A stretch of DNA of 64,000 nucleotides from Synanceia verrucosa (lineage: Eukaryota; Chordata; Actinopteri; Perciformes; Synanceiidae): contig CM056553.1 in assembly GCA_029721515.1 (NCBI GenBank), positions 10,061,849 to 10,125,848 of the forward strand, read 5' to 3'. Each line of letters opens with the position of its first letter. Within the stretch, counting starts at the first letter, position 1. The position numbers were made by a program, and so were the translations under genes. This document shows, piece by piece, positions 1-12,888 of the stretch. The notes below the pieces were generated by a model. It searched no databases and had not been told where the DNA came from. It saw nothing but the letters and a program-made list of their open reading frames with translations.

Positions 1-1898
1 TCTGTGGTCTGTCATACCAGCGCTCTCCACAAACACACACTGAAGCAGATTGAAGCTTGCACTCTGCTGAAAGATAACAGACTCTGACATTCAAACGTGC
101 TTTCATAGGAATGCACATGAAGATATTAACTCACTCCTGATTGAAATAGTACAGTTTGAAATATTTCTTCCTTTTGGACTAAAGTGGACCAAAACTCAAC
201 ACAAGCAATCAATTTCTTGTTTTCTTTATTTATTTATGAATATTTTAAAGGGATTGTGGTGCAGAACGAGAAGAGAATCTGGCTATTCTCTGCATTTTTC
301 TCTGTAACCAATTTTCACCAAAAAAAAAAAAAAAGAAAAAAAAAGTCCAACAAAGGCAGACACACTCTGCCAGACACAAATACATGATGTAAAGATGCAG
401 TGCACACCCAGAAATAATGAGCAGCATCAGATATGTGTGCAAACATGTAAAGTGAGTTATGTACAGGTAGTAAACACCCTGCATTAATCCAGCATGTTAT
501 GGCATCATAGTCTTGCTGCATTTTCTCCATCCTGATGAAAAGATAAAAAAAGCATATCTCGTAACCTCTGGGGTGAGCTAAATCAAGACATAACTTTGAG
601 TAACTATCGGAGCTGATTTGTCCAAATGAGGCATCAACCGCATGCTGATTCACTGAATGAAGTCTAGAGAGGCAGGGGATCTAGAGCCAAACACATGATG
701 AGAGGAGATGCTGGCACATTGTTCAGATGAGGTATTGCTTTTATATTGGTCTGTATTAGACGTTAGTCATCGACGGGGAGAAGGAGAAAGATGGGGAAAG
801 GAGGGAAAGCATGTATTGATTTCATGTGTGGGGGGCATGGCTGTGTGTCTAATAAGTCTCTCATTCAACCATATTAGAGTCTTAGCAACCATCATAAAAA
901 GCACAATGATGTCACGCTACCTTATGGCAAACTCTGAGGAAATAAGGAAATACTTGAGGGGATATTAACTTCACTTGCTGTTTACACACAACGGGTGAAA
1001 CCGCATTAACTCTCCCCAGCCAAATGTTCAATATCAAGCACAAGTTTTCACCTACATCTAAATTTGTTTGGAATTACTCAATTTCGCCACAGTCTGGAAG
1101 AAATCTTGCGATGCAAGGCTGCCAAAGATATTAGGCTCAAGTGTTGCACACGCAGTATGTATGCTGAGGCAAGCTGTGTCGGTGATTACAGCAAGACTGT
1201 CTGACCACCCAGATTAAAAAATATTCAGCCTGCTGGATTGGATTACATGTTTTTAAATGAACACAATATGTTAAATTGGATAAGAGCAGAAAGTCTGATT
1301 AAGGTGTTTTAATGAGGTCAGATGCAACGTTTGAAGATTTAAAACAGCAGCAAATAAGTCCGATTAACATATTTTCACATTTTTTGGTATGTTTCAACAT
1401 CATTTATCAGCTGGAAATACAGCTCATGTACTATAGTTTAACAGAAGTCAAGTATTTTCTCACGACTAATTATCAATAATTACTAGTCTGTACATAAGCA
1501 AGAGCATCGAGGAATACATTTCCCTTGCCTGGGAAGAATGTTAGAGGCGTTTAACGACATGCAAACATTTCCCATGGGATGTATGTTAGTGACCAGGCAT
1601 AGTGTGTGAGAGTGGAGTGAGATATAGAGGTCTGCGAAGTAGCAGTAATACTTACAGATAAGAGGGAAGGCTACACTCTGTGAGACCACACAGGCTTTTG
1701 TTCGTCCCTTTATATCAAATGCAACAATGTGTGTGTCGGAAAGAGGGAGAAAGTGTGTGTGTTCATTCTAACTTTCTAAGACTCCTTCCCGTCCTTTTCC
1801 TTTCCCAAGCCATCTCCTCCCCATTTCTTTAAGAGATTTAGAGTAGTGAAATGTCACAGCAGTTTATCACCAACCACATGAAACAAGCTGCTGGCCCA

Positions 1899-1899
<1 letters not shown>

Positions 1900-1951
<52 letters not shown>
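1900..1951. repeat. (CA)n microsatellite
   Basis: This is an uninterrupted AC dinucleotide run of about 26 units. It is followed by an imperfect CA-rich extension to about 1972. Confidence 0.98.
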
Positions 1952-1953
<2 letters not shown>

Positions 1954-2294
1954 CACACACACGTGCGCATTTTCCTTCTCACCCTGCCTGAAGTGAAGGA
2001 TGCACATCAATGAAGGTCGTTCTTTCTTTATTTCACTCAAACACACACATACTGTACATACACACATATATAAAACCTGAAGCAGACATGTTCCAAATCC
2101 CATCATGGCCCTCACAAGTATGGCTATAGTTAAACAAATGCACTAACACATGCAAACACACGCTTTCATAAACTTATTTCCACTCCTCAGCGTAGTTTGT
2201 GCAGGGAGTGTATTTTTATCTACCGGTCTGGTTAAAACAGAGTGAGGAGGGAAGCTGCATGCAGCCAACGGTGATTATAGTTATTATAGGTCTA

Positions 2295-2338
2295 ACACAC
2301 ACACACACACACACGCACACACAGACACAGACACACAC
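2295..2338. repeat. (CA)n microsatellite, interrupted
   Basis: The AC run is interrupted by G substitutions (acgcac, acagacac) and is probably an older, degraded dinucleotide array. Confidence 0.95.
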
Positions 2339-3294
2339 TCACATTTGAGCCACTTGAGGCAGAAGAGTGAGTGAGCCCTTAAAGTCAATTAGGAAGGCTG
2401 AGAGGAGACGAGGAGTCACACACTACAGCGGTGAAGCTGTTAAGATATGACCAGTTAGACGAGCCCAAGCTTTAGCATGAGGGTATAAGATGAGACAAGC
2501 ACATAGACAGAATAAAGATGGTGAATACTTTGGAAAGATGTCCATTTGAGGTTTACTGACAGCTCATAACATGCATTAAGTCTGTAGTCAGTACATCACC
2601 TTTGGAGGAGTCCCTTGGACCACTTGTCAGCTGTTTTAGATCCTTTTAGGCCCCCAAAACAAAACAATTTATTACTAGACATTATATCACAATAGTTGGA
2701 ATAACCAGTTATGACACATCAAGTTAGTTCAGGCCTCTTTAAGAGGAGGTTTCTTTGTGGTCGATATGTACAGGAGAAACGCGAATCACTGTACAGTGAA
2801 CAAAGAGACCTTGCCATGTCTGTTACATATGAGCTCGTGTCTCATGCAGGCATCCTGTTCAATGCAAAACATCAGCAATTCAGCATCTGCTCTTCATTCT
2901 GCTCTTTGCACTTGTTTAACGTTTCCTTGGCAACACTGTGGAAGTATGTGGAAGTATTTGGGTAGTTCACAGAACACAGCTTTAACCCTGATTTATGGAG
3001 CTGCCCGAGAAAAAACGAGATAAGACGAGAGGCTTGCCGACACATTACAAGGGCTTACGTATGTAGCACCGACCGAAAAGCTCTGATCCTTGGGTATCAA
3101 AAAATGAATCATCTTTCGGTGCCACATCCTGACACCCAAGTGTCTGTGAACCATGCTTTCAGACTGGGCACTATGGACATGTCCCCTTCAGATTCACATA
3201 GCGACACCAATCCGTCCGCCCACTTTCAGTACAACAGAGGAGTAATGTCATTGCAGCAGCACTCAGAGCACAGTGTTTGTGTGTTTAGCTTCAT

Positions 3295-3547
3295 TGTGCG
3301 TTCAAGTTGTACACAAATGTCGGAATTTCCATGCTCCATGTCAGAATTTAGTTGATGCCTCTTGAAGTTGGATCTCCTACTCGGAAAGTTGGATTAATCT
3401 CACCAACCTGACACAGAATTCATGCTACTGACGTAAACAGTAGGTACATGTTTGCTGTACGTCTGTAAGGCTGGAAGAGGTGGGAGCACTAAACTTTGAG
3501 GTTATGATGATCTGAGCTCCAAGTTCTGACTTCCAGTGAACACACCA
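3295..3547. mobile_element. Possible degraded MITE with imperfect terminal inverted repeats
   Basis: The left end (TGTGCGTTCAAGTTGTAC, then AAATGTCGGAATTTCC) is imperfectly mirrored by the right end. Read on the minus strand the right end gives TGGTGTGTTCACTGG followed by AAGTCAGAACTTGG. The interior carries repeated 'GTCGGAATTT / GTCAGAATTT / CTCGGAAAGTTGG' motifs, as in teleost non-autonomous elements built from 'tcggaattcc' subrepeats. No clear target-site duplication is visible. The family is not assigned and the call is tentative. Confidence 0.4.
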
Positions 3548-3735
3548 TAAGGCAAACTCACACTCCCAAGGGTCCTAAAGAGAACCCTTCACAGCCTGTG
3601 CCTGTTGATCATCTTCAGACCATTGTCTAGTATGACTACCATGTTGAAGCCCAAATTACAGAAAAATAACTTATTGAACTGAAATCATAAAATAATAATA
3701 ATAACAAATTAATACTGAAAAACTCGTGTGTCCAG

Positions 3736-4082
3736 GGGGCGGCACGGTGGTGTAGTGGTTAGCATTGTCGCCTCACAGCAAGAAGGTACATTTCTGTGTG
3801 GCGTTTGCATGTTCTCCCCGTGTCTGCGTGGGTTCTCTCTGGGTACTCCGGCTTCCTCCCACCATCCAAAAACATGCATGGGGATTAGGTTAATTGGCTA
3901 ATTTAAATTGACCGTAGGTGTGAATGTGAGTGTGACTGGTTGTCTGTCTCTATGTGCCCTGCGATGAGGTGGCGACTTGTCCAGGGTGTACCCTGCCTTC
4001 TGCCCTAAGACAGCTGGGATAGGCTCCAGCCCCCCACGACCCTATGAGGATAAGTGGTAGATAATGGATGGATGGATGGATA
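3736..4082 (+). mobile_element. tRNA-derived SINE, full span with target-site duplication
   Basis: The head (ggcacggtggtgtagtggtt agca) resembles a tRNA A box (TRGYnnARnnGG-type). A body common in fish genomes follows (gcatgttctccccgtgt, cctgccttctgcc, gctgggataggctccagc). It ends in an ATGG/GGAT tail at 4063-4081. The flanks carry a 10-bp direct repeat with one mismatch: gtgtgtccag at 3726-3735 and gtgtgtcaag at 4083-4092. This fits target-primed insertion. The segment that normally holds the B box (GGTTCGAATCC) is missing around 3788-3795, where the sequence jumps from 'agaaggtac' to 'atttctgtgtgg'. This copy therefore probably lacks a working pol III promoter. Two other copies occur at 48860-49190 and 52274-52338. 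Confidence 0.88.
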
Positions 4083-5458
4083 GTGTGTCAAGGTCATACT
4101 TTTGTAATTTTAACATTTAATTATTTAATTAATGTGAATAACTGTACACAAATCCCATCTGTGTTGAAAGTGTCAAATATTTGTTACTCATTTCATTTCA
4201 AATGCATCCTGGTATCTCTGGATGTGCCAGAATTGCACAACTTTAAACTCCCTAACTGTTGTTCAAAGAGACTGTTTCACATGAAGCATGACTCACACTT
4301 TATCACTAACATTTCAGAAACTGCAATGCTGTTTCCAGCACTTACCTTCCAACCCACATTTGGTTTGACATATTGGTGCTTGTTTAACAAATGGGGAGTC
4401 TTGCTGCTTGTTACTGGTGTGTCAGCTCATAATTACTATATTATTTAACCTCGTAAATGTTCAGTAAATTCAACTAGTTGGATAAGACATTCATTCTCTC
4501 CTGCTCCCTCATTAAGATGGGAAATTTTATTTTATAGAGACGTGTTTCCCCTATAGCCATATGCAGGCCTATTAGGTAAATATAGCATTTGCCTAATTGC
4601 TCCAGCATGGCAGTTTTTTTTTGTTAATGGGATTCCTTGTAAAGAAACAAATACAGGGTCACAATGAGGAAAAAGAAAGAGGTCATAATAGACATGCTGG
4701 TGCCTCGTAGATTCAACATAAAAAAAGCATCTCATACAAGCATTTTAGTGTGATTGAGACGTGATTATGTTTACCTAAATAAAGCTATCTGGGTGAGGTG
4801 AGGGCACAATCACCTCCATTGTTAAAATAAATGTGATGTTAAGTCACAAAGCTATGTACGACCACACATCTACTGAAACATACAGGAGGACAGCATAGAT
4901 GACAGGATAAGAGACCATGTTGTTTTAGGTTATCTGCATCCTTTGAGCCAACACATCTGTTTTAAGCTTTTTGAAGCTATCAACCATGTAGCAAGAGCAT
5001 GATCTTTCAGTGATAATTATGCTTCAGTTATTTCAGAGCTGATGAAACATTAATTAGATTTTTTAATCCTACATAAGCCCTATACTGAGCTAGCTACATT
5101 GCTGTTGCCATAAATAAATGACTGGACCTCCAGCAAGAACAAATCTGCAGTTCTTTTGTGGCGCGTATGAGTGATTTCAAAGACCGTGTCCTATTCCCAG
5201 ATTCTCTTGTTCTTAGAAGTCTCTCTGACTGAACATTCATACACGAATAAAACAAGGTTTATGATGAAACATTTCTGCATGAGGCCCATTGTGTTTGGAC
5301 ATGAACCCTGAAACAAATAAACATGATGGAACCAAAACAAAGACCAAAACGCTGAATGTAATTTGAACAACCTGGCTTAACAACAGTCATCTCAGCAGCA
5401 CTGAAACTCCTTGAGCACCATGAAATGTTGACAGAAACAAAGACAGAAACAAACTTAC

Positions 5459-5530
5459 AGGATCCTGAGGTTCTTGAGGCCAGAGAAGTCCACTTTCGTG
5501 ATTCTGGTGATGTTGTTTCTGTTCAAATCC
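5459..5530 (-). CDS. slit3: slit3 exon 2: first leucine-rich repeat of Slit
   Basis: Slit proteins are large secreted ligands of Robo receptors acting in axon guidance, cell migration and vessel development; the N-terminal LRR domains carry the Robo-binding surface. Read on the minus strand, this exon gives (L)DLNRNNITRITKVDF followed by SGLKNLRI(L), a textbook LxLxxNxIT..F.GLxxLxxL repeat. It is exactly 72 nt (24 codons), the size of a single-LRR exon. The acceptor is a pyrimidine-rich run ending CTCTCTGCAG (AG at 5531-5532) and the donor is GTAAGT (5453-5458). Both flanking introns are phase 2, so the Leu codon at each edge is split. RNNITR and GLKNLR follow SLIT3; SLIT1 and SLIT2 have GNNITR and GLKQLR or GLRHLR. 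It is too short to show as a stand-alone ORF, and was recognised from motif and splice sites. Confidence 0.94.
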
Positions 5531-5749
5531 CTGCAGAGAGAAGGCCAGAGGATGGGTTAATTAAACACAGTGTAATGACGAGTACAGACTTAATATAATG
5601 CAGTGTATCTTGAAAGAAAGTGGCATTATCATAAAGAAATTAATTAACATTAGTGAGACGATTGTGTGTCTCTGTGTGTGTTCTTGCTCAGTTGAATTAG
5701 TTAACGTGGCAAAAGGACAGAGCGTGAGAAAGCCCCACAGCACAGGGCC

Positions 5750-5777
<28 letters not shown>
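5750..5777. repeat. (CA)n microsatellite
   Basis: An AC run of about 14 units close to the exon 2 acceptor, inside intron 1. CA-rich sequence continues to about 5845. Confidence 0.95.
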
Positions 5778-5780
<3 letters not shown>

Positions 5781-6544
5781 CAAAACACACAAACACTCCT
5801 ACCGTACAGGCACCAGGAAAATTGTGCGCACACACACTCACACCCGCTGCTTTTACTTATTTAACTTATTTAAATTTCCAGCAAAAAAAAAAAAGAGTGA
5901 GATGAAATTATTTTCTTTCCATCATCAGAGTTTAAAAGCTTATCGTGTTTCCCGGCTGTCATTCAATCTGTTTTAACTATGGGTGAACGATGTATGCACA
6001 CTGCAATGCCCCAGCGTGTGTGTGTGCGTGTGGACTGGTTCCCGTTATACGGGTTTGCTGTTTATTGAAACGCTGTCGTACTGGAGGAATTAGGGCAAGG
6101 AAAAAAAAATACACACACACACACACAACAGAGCACAGACAAACAACACAAACAATTTTCTCTCCTATTTCACAAACACGACTCTCTTTTCCCCTCGCTT
6201 TGTAAGCTTACATACATACACACAGCTGCATGTGTGCTTTGCATAATACACCTAAACATTTATAAATCTGATTTAAGAGCATATTAGGTTTCAAAAGGCT
6301 TCTCCAAGTTGACATGGCCAGGGCCACTAATAAGAGCCATACCCTGGCCTGGACAGGGAGGACTGGGTGGGTGAAGGCAGCACTTCCCAAACCCAAAATG
6401 TGGTCCGGGTAGTCCACCAGGGGTCCTTGAAAAGAACCTCATCTGATGCAATGGGAGGTCACACGAAATGAATGCTGATCAAAGATCCCCACCCTAAACA
6501 GACTAATATGAATCATAAGCAATAATTCTCAGAATAAGGTCTCA

Positions 6545-6660
6545 ATCATTTAGCCCAAACTGCCCAGACTAGCTGGTGAACACAGTGGAGAGAGAGATTT
6601 CACTCACAAGCTGGTGGAGACCAAAACAGAGCTAAAAAGAATTTTACCCTGTTGCTAACA
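6545..6660. repeat. Possible fragment of a teleost interspersed repeat
   Basis: The string 'ctagctggtgaacacagtgg ... ctggtggagaccaaaacaga gctaaaa' resembles a phrase I recognise as recurrent in non-coding teleost DNA. The family is not assigned and the boundaries are approximate. The surrounding 6.4-7.4 kb is A/T-rich and shows no gene. Confidence 0.3.
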
Positions 6661-7784
6661 CGTTCACAATAACGTCAGTGTTGTGTTTCTACTTACTTTC
6701 CCTAATATATTTTTAAAACGGCAAACCACTTTTCCTACATTGATTTATTTATTTTTACGTTAAAAAATAAACACATTTTTTAATTAAGTTTTACAATCTG
6801 TCGATGAGCTCTTGTGGCCTGGGGTTTAAGTGATGACCATTTAATCCTAACCAACCCCTCATTTCCTGTCGGATAACTAATAAACGCATAAAATGTCAAA
6901 AGGGAAAAATAGTTTTTTACGATGTGTTATTGCCACACGTTCTCACTAACAACTCGTTACCTACCACAGGTTCAGGTTATGACGCTGTAGAAACTACCCG
7001 CTAGCCTCTAGCGTTTGGATTTGGACGAGTTAAGGATTGTGTGGCAGTTTTCGCTCTCAAATACTCTCAAGAGGGCTAACTTATGCAATAAGAAAAGTAT
7101 TGGCTAAGCATTAAGCACATTAGTCACATAACAAGAGTAAAGTAAAATGAGTCCAAGTTGATTTGGTTTCACACCGGTTAGTTGGCAGCTTGGTGCATCC
7201 TATACCAAAGCTATATGGTGCCTTAGTGTTTGTTAGTGGAGCTATTCAACGACTTGGAAGTGACAACTGGTTTATCAATAAATGGACTAAAAAATACATT
7301 TATTGTTGAAGTCATTCTAATTATATAGAAAATCCCAGGTGCTCCATGCCTGTGGAAGCAGCCACAACATGAAAAAAAAATGGAGAGGAAATTCACGACG
7401 ACTTCGAGACTCATCCATCTTGCCAGAGCATTCAAGACACCAGATAAGTTTCTGACAGCGAGTCATTTGCCCATCATCCAGACCCAATACTGCTGGTTCT
7501 TGTCACTGACTTTCAGTATGTGTGTAATTGCCAGTTCCTGAGAAAGCACAGCAGCTTGATAAGCCTTCTTGGTTTATGGTGGTGAAAAATTCAATGCAGC
7601 ATTAATTTACCATTTTCAACTTAAGGAAAGAGCTCCTTCCATGATGAAAAAGCTGCTTTTCCCTGATTTGTAATTTCAAGTATCCACTCACTTCTGAGTG
7701 ACATGGAGGCAACATCCAATCTCAACGCTCCTGTTCAACATGTCCGTCCATCTTCTGCTCCGTCTTACACCTCCACTATCTGTC

Positions 7785-8140
7785 TCTCCTCATCCTTTCA
7801 CTTCCTTTCAGTTTGTTTCTTTTCCCTCTTTCCTTCATCTATCTTCCACCTCTCCTTCCCCAGTCGCTGCTCTTTCATGTCAATCTGTCTTCAACACTTT
7901 TTCTCTCTCTAATCTCCCCTTTTTATAGTGCCCCCTTCTTTCTCTCATGTCTTATCTTTCACAGTTGACTAAACACTTTTTCTTTGCCTTCCTCCATTTT
8001 TCTCCCTCCTCCTAATCGCTCCTCTTTTATCTCAATCTTTCACTCTTTTACCGTTGGCTACATTTTCCTACCCTTCTGTTCTTTCTTCTGCCTTTTCCCC
8101 TAATCTCTCCATCTTATCTCCATCTTTCTCTTCTTCACAG
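7785..8140 (+). repeat. Polypyrimidine-rich tract (C/T strand bias)
   Basis: About 350 bp of strongly pyrimidine-biased plus strand (runs such as tttcttttccctctttcctt). On the transcribed minus strand of slit3 it is polypurine. It does not code: the short open frames in it are Ser/Phe/Pro-rich by composition only. Confidence 0.75.
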
Positions 8141-8648
8141 TGGAAACTTCTGCTCTCTCTAGGGAAACAGCTCTTGGCTCAAACAAACAGCGAGGACACA
8201 GGGCCAGGTGGAGCGCGATGGCATCACCCAGTGTAACGTCACCGCCTAACAACTGGGAAAGACAAGGCCACTGCCAGAGCACAACGACATATGGTGTGAA
8301 TTTAAACGATTACTACAATAAAGCAAAGAGAACTCAATGAAAAGTAGGCTGTAACCACCAATCTCAGCAGTATAACTGTGTTTCAAGGATAACACCATTT
8401 ATAGAAAAAGTGTGCACAGCTGATTTGGCTTCCAAAGACTCAGCAGCAAGAAAACTGCTGCTCTGATGGGAGAACTAATCCCTCCTAATTAACACATGCA
8501 TGAACATTCAATCTTAATTAAATCAGATATATCTAAATCTTAGGACACATGTAGGGGAGCTGGTGGCAAGTAATATTGACTGAGCTTTGCACCTGCTTCA
8601 CTATGTTTGGATGTGGCTGATCAGCTGGCAACCACATCTGGTGAGTGA

Positions 8649-8962
8649 CCCTAATTTCCACCGGATGCGGAACGGCGCCAACGTTTTGTCGGACCCGATA
8701 CGTTTCCATTCAAATTAATGTATCAATATCCACCGAATACGGAATGCCGCCGACGTGCCAGTGCCTGCCGAAACAAATCAACAGAGCTTCTATTTTTGTC
8801 AGGCGCACACTACGTTGAATTCATGCGTCGTGTGCAACGTCCGACAGCAGGAATCTCGCGATTCCAGCTGTCCGGCGGAGCCGCAGCAGGTAGATCTGGT
8901 GGGTATTGACAGACGACGGTCGATGGACGTCAGCGCTGTTCCGCATCCAGAGGAAATTAGGG
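8649..8962. mobile_element. MITE with ~30-bp terminal inverted repeats (314 bp)
   Basis: The left end CCCTAATTTCCACCGGATGC then GGAACGGCGC is mirrored at the right end. Read on the minus strand, the right end is CCCTAATTTCCTCTGGATGC then GGAACAGCGC: about 27 of 30 positions match. The left arm contains a second copy of the terminal motif (ccaccgaatacggaatgccg ccgacg near 8729). There is no coding capacity. Possible 2-bp flanking repeat GA (8647-8648, 8963-8964), too short to trust. It is more G/C-rich than its surroundings. The superfamily cannot be assigned from the sequence alone. Confidence 0.75.
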
Positions 8963-9834
8963 GAAAGCCTGTTATTGTGACGCATGAATCAAGCACCTGA
9001 TGCCAGTCAGCAGAAATGAATGAAGTGCAACTTCACCTCAGGTCTGCGTGAACTAATGCAACGCTCCATCGTTAGCCTTGAGAGTTAGTATCTCCACTCT
9101 AGCTAGCTTAAGCTGTAAAGGCGTTTTGCAGTAAACACCACAGAGGACCTTAATGACAAGAAGCTGGTGAGGCGACCATTTCTACGCACCTGGTCTGCTG
9201 AAGTGTGGGTGTCCTCCCCACCCAGCAGTAAAGCTTAACTCAGCTTTAAATTTAACTGACCAGCTGGCGGTCAGACAACTAACGAGAGGCTTTAGCACAA
9301 AAGCTCGACCCGCCGTTTGTTTCCATTAAGGCCAGAGGAAAGGTGTGCATGTGTGTTTGCGACAGCGGGATAAGACAAGAACGCAAACAGCAGGTGTTCT
9401 GGGAATTAATGTACTATACAATACACACAGACATAAAGGCAGCTCCCCACCACGTCTCACCCCAGACCACTGACACCAGTGAACCTTACAGTCTGGCTAA
9501 GTCTGGCGGGCATGCTAGTTGACTTTATAAACACACACACAGACACATTTAGTGTGTAGTGGCCTGATTCACTCACAGCACAGCTTTATTGGTGGCTACA
9601 CCACAGAGACTGAGCAAAAAAAAACAACAGAGCTCTAACTATTAGAAAGGAACGCTAAACAAATGACAGATGGCCGCTGTGGTAAATCATGAAATATTAA
9701 GAGAAGACATGAGTTAAAATGTCGCTGGCCAGTCAGTTCTTCTAGCTCAACCCCTCCTGTTTTTGTTTTCTTGACCTTTGTCCTTCTTTCTATCTAACAA
9801 CAGTGAGGAATAACAGTTAACTGCTGCTAACAGT

Positions 9835-10090
9835 TTCCTCTCTCTGGTCTGTCTCCGACATTGTGACATTTCCTTGTTTCCCCGTTCCCCTTTCACTGTA
9901 TCAGGCCTTGCATCCTTATCTCTCCATCCCTCCATCCTTTCCCTTTCATCCTTTGTTGTTCTCCGTTCAACGCTTCGTTTCCGAATGCGCTCACTTCCTG
10001 TCCTAATCTCCTGTTATTTTCGACAAAGCTCTTGTACCGCTTCACTTTCTCATTCCTCCTTTCTTGCACTCCATCCTCCTTCCTCTCTCT
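9835..10090 (+). repeat. Polypyrimidine-rich tract
   Basis: C/T-biased sequence in intron 1, for example ctctccatccctccatcctt tcc and repeated 'tcctttc' units. No gene is supported; open frames crossing it are compositional. Confidence 0.65.
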
Positions 10091-12859
10091 GAGATAGGTA
10101 TGCTCAATTTCGCTCTCTAAATCTCCCAGTTACGCAAGGAATCCTAATTGCCTTCTTCCTTTTCCTTTGAGCACCACGGTCTACAGCCAGTCTGTCACCA
10201 GAAGCAGAGGGCAACCGTCAAGCTGCTTCAATGTTGGGCTTTGCTGCAGATGTTATTTATCTACTTCAAATGTTTGGATATCACATTTAGAAACACCTCA
10301 TACTGTGTTGATGTGATCACTAATTGTAACCTTGATATGAAGCCTGAAAGCCAGCAGCATTAAAATAGTTTCTTCAAGGCCAGAAGGCAGTATGAAAGCC
10401 AAACCAGTCGGGATATAAAAAACATCACAGCAAAAACAAACACTAATGGTTGAAATTAAATCAAATTAAACATATCTGTCAGCACATCTATGCAGCAAGC
10501 TAAACACACGTCCAGTCATGGTTGGAAATTAGCACCAACCACCAGCCAAACGCTGGTAAAATATGTAAGTGTGGCCAGATTTGCTTCACTAACCAGCCAA
10601 AAAATGATGGTAATCTATTGAGTGACCAGAAGATTATGGAATTCATCAGACAAGAAGTCATAGTTTTTACTGGAAGCAATTATGAGACTGTGTTAACATC
10701 ACTTAATTCAATGTTAGGGAAGGCAAATCAGAAAAACATGAGAAACCACAACCAACAGTAATGAATCAAATCAATTGATACAGTAATATGGAAATGCATT
10801 TACAGAAGCAGAGACTATTTGACAAATTAGTCGTATTGTATGCTGTATTGTCAGGAACTAATGAATACATGACAGAAACAACGCTACACCATAGTTAGCC
10901 CAACACTAATCAGTAGGGCTGAGACAAGCACAAGTTCTCTGTTACATAAAAAGACTATTTACACACACATCAATAATGAAAGTGAAAGATGGAATCATGG
11001 AAAGCGTCCAAAAGAACGACACGTTCTGTCCCTGTCTCCGTATGCAAACCATGTACTGTCTACAAGAGTTTACGAGACTCTTCAAGTTTTGGAAATTTTG
11101 GGGGCTTTGTGGAACATCTGGTCTCCTGCGCGACCGTTTACTGTTGTTTTGAATCTGTGTCGTGGTGATGCTAATAGAAAGTGAACTCTCTCCAATTACA
11201 GAGCAGCTCTCTGGGATACACAGCAATCATCACTTGGAGGTTTTGGGCATTCACATCACACACACACACACGGCAACAGGCATGTGAACATATGAGAGGA
11301 AGTGAGTAGAGGCACACAGAGGTCCAGAGGTCTTTAAGTCCTTTATAAAATCAAACATGGCTCCAAAATCAATATTATGGAGACTCATCTGTGACACTGC
11401 CTTTAAAACCAAACCCAGCGTCTTACTCAACATAATCAGTAAGTAGTATTACTTTAGCCTAGCTACCGGTCATCTGTATGAAAATGCATGTAGCATGTAG
11501 CCATCAAACCCAACCATGGTAGAATTTACACAACAAAAGCAAATATTTGCTAAGATCACTGAGGGAAACGTGTTTAGAAGACAAAGGTTTGCTTGGTGTG
11601 ATGAGTTTACAGCCTCTGCAGCAACACACTGAGCCCACTGCTGGAGATTGTGTCTCGCGTAGGCTTTGCAAGCTTCTTGGAAACATTGCGACACTTGACA
11701 TTTAACATTTTATCGGGCCAACGTTGCTCACCACACATTTGTGACAATGGGTAAAAATATGTCTCTGCACTCTGTACAAATACGCTTCTTTGCTTATTCT
11801 GGATGTTTGCAATGTCGACAATGCTAACAGTCAAACTAAACAAAGGTGGGAGTCCAATCCCAGGAAAACGAGAGGAGAGGAGCGAGGGAGAGGAGCAGAG
11901 GCAGCGATGATAAAGGAGCCTTTAGTGAGTAAAATATTTAGCAGACTGAAGGATGCTCACTTTCACTCCATAAAGGGGAATCCTGTCTGAATGATGCACA
12001 ATACTGCCTCCATCTGATCTGCACTTTATTTCTCAAACTTTATTCTCATGACTGAAATTTTCCCATCATTATCCTTCTGTCACTCCTCCTCCTCCTATTC
12101 GTCTCCTGTCTCTGTCTTTTAAATGCCTTGCTCATGCATCTTTTGCATTCCATGTCCCAGGCTGATCGAACTGTATTGAAATCTGGGGGAGGTGTGCATC
12201 TCCTCTCTGCGTTTCATCATCTGTTGCTTTGCTTTCTGTCACAACACATTTCTCGCTCCCTCCTCGTCTCCATACAGTGTTAATACCAGTCAACCTAAGG
12301 AAACTCAGAGTTTGGTGTTGCTGTTAACCGCGCAGGCTTGACCACATTAGGGAGTCGCCTGCAAGCATCCCGTTCTTTTGGAGTAGCGAGCCAAAAGGGC
12401 CATAAACCAGCTCTGAATTTGGTTAGCTCTTTTCTTTGCCTGACTTTATAGGGCAGCATTGCTTTTGTCTAGATTTACTACTGCTGTACTGTAAGTGAAT
12501 GGGGTGGTGGGTGGAGGGGTAATTTGGCCGCTGAGAGGCCACTTGACAAGAACAAGGCCGACTGCTTCCTCAACAGAGGCCAAGTCAGGGAAAAAAGGGG
12601 GGAGTGAGGGGACGGGATGATAAGAGAACGAGACAGGTTAAGATGAACGAGAGACCGAGAGAGGAAAGGAATGATTGAGATGGAAAGATGGGGAAAAACA
12701 TGCAAAGTGCAGTGACCAGCTCCTCCATGAGCTTCCAGCTATAACCTAAACAGTCTGTCACTCTGGGCTGAGGTGAACATTGGACTGAAGAAGGGAAAAT
12801 TACGGTGCAAACTCACACTCTCATGGTGCATGCACATATTGCATGCAAATGTACAAATA

Positions 12860-12888
12860 AACACACACACACACACACACACACACAC
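12860..12888. repeat. (CA)n microsatellite
   Basis: An AC run of about 14 units in intron 1. Shorter CA runs follow at about 13071-13083. Confidence 0.95.

Larger units (their letters stand above)
1..5458 (-). other. slit3: slit3 intron 2 (partial, 5' part)
   Basis: This is non-coding sequence following the exon 2 donor. The donor reads GTAAGT on the minus strand at 5453-5458. The next Slit exon should be another LRR exon of about 72 nt starting in phase 2. No open stretch here reads as the expected LEDNQ...GAF...L..L...L pattern, so exon 3 is inferred to lie beyond position 1 and the intron is longer than 5.4 kb. Within it I see (CA)n runs near 1900 and 2295, a MITE-like stretch near 3.3-3.5 kb and a SINE at 3736-4082. 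The remainder (1-1899, 2340-3290, 4090-5450) shows only unique-looking A/T-rich sequence. Confidence 0.8.

Noticed and set aside
1649..1690. Excellent GTAAGT donor-like sequence on the minus strand (1649-1655) as a slit3 exon 3 edge
   Set aside because: The sequence upstream on that strand does not read as an LRR and would leave only a tiny exon.
1900..1951. Regular dinucleotide arrays as CRISPR-like repeats
   Set aside because: There is no repeat-spacer organisation; these are simple microsatellites in a vertebrate genome.
1..5458. Search for slit3 exon 3 (LEDNQ...GAF...L)
   Set aside because: No matching frame with AG/GT borders was found by eye, so it is inferred to be outside the window.
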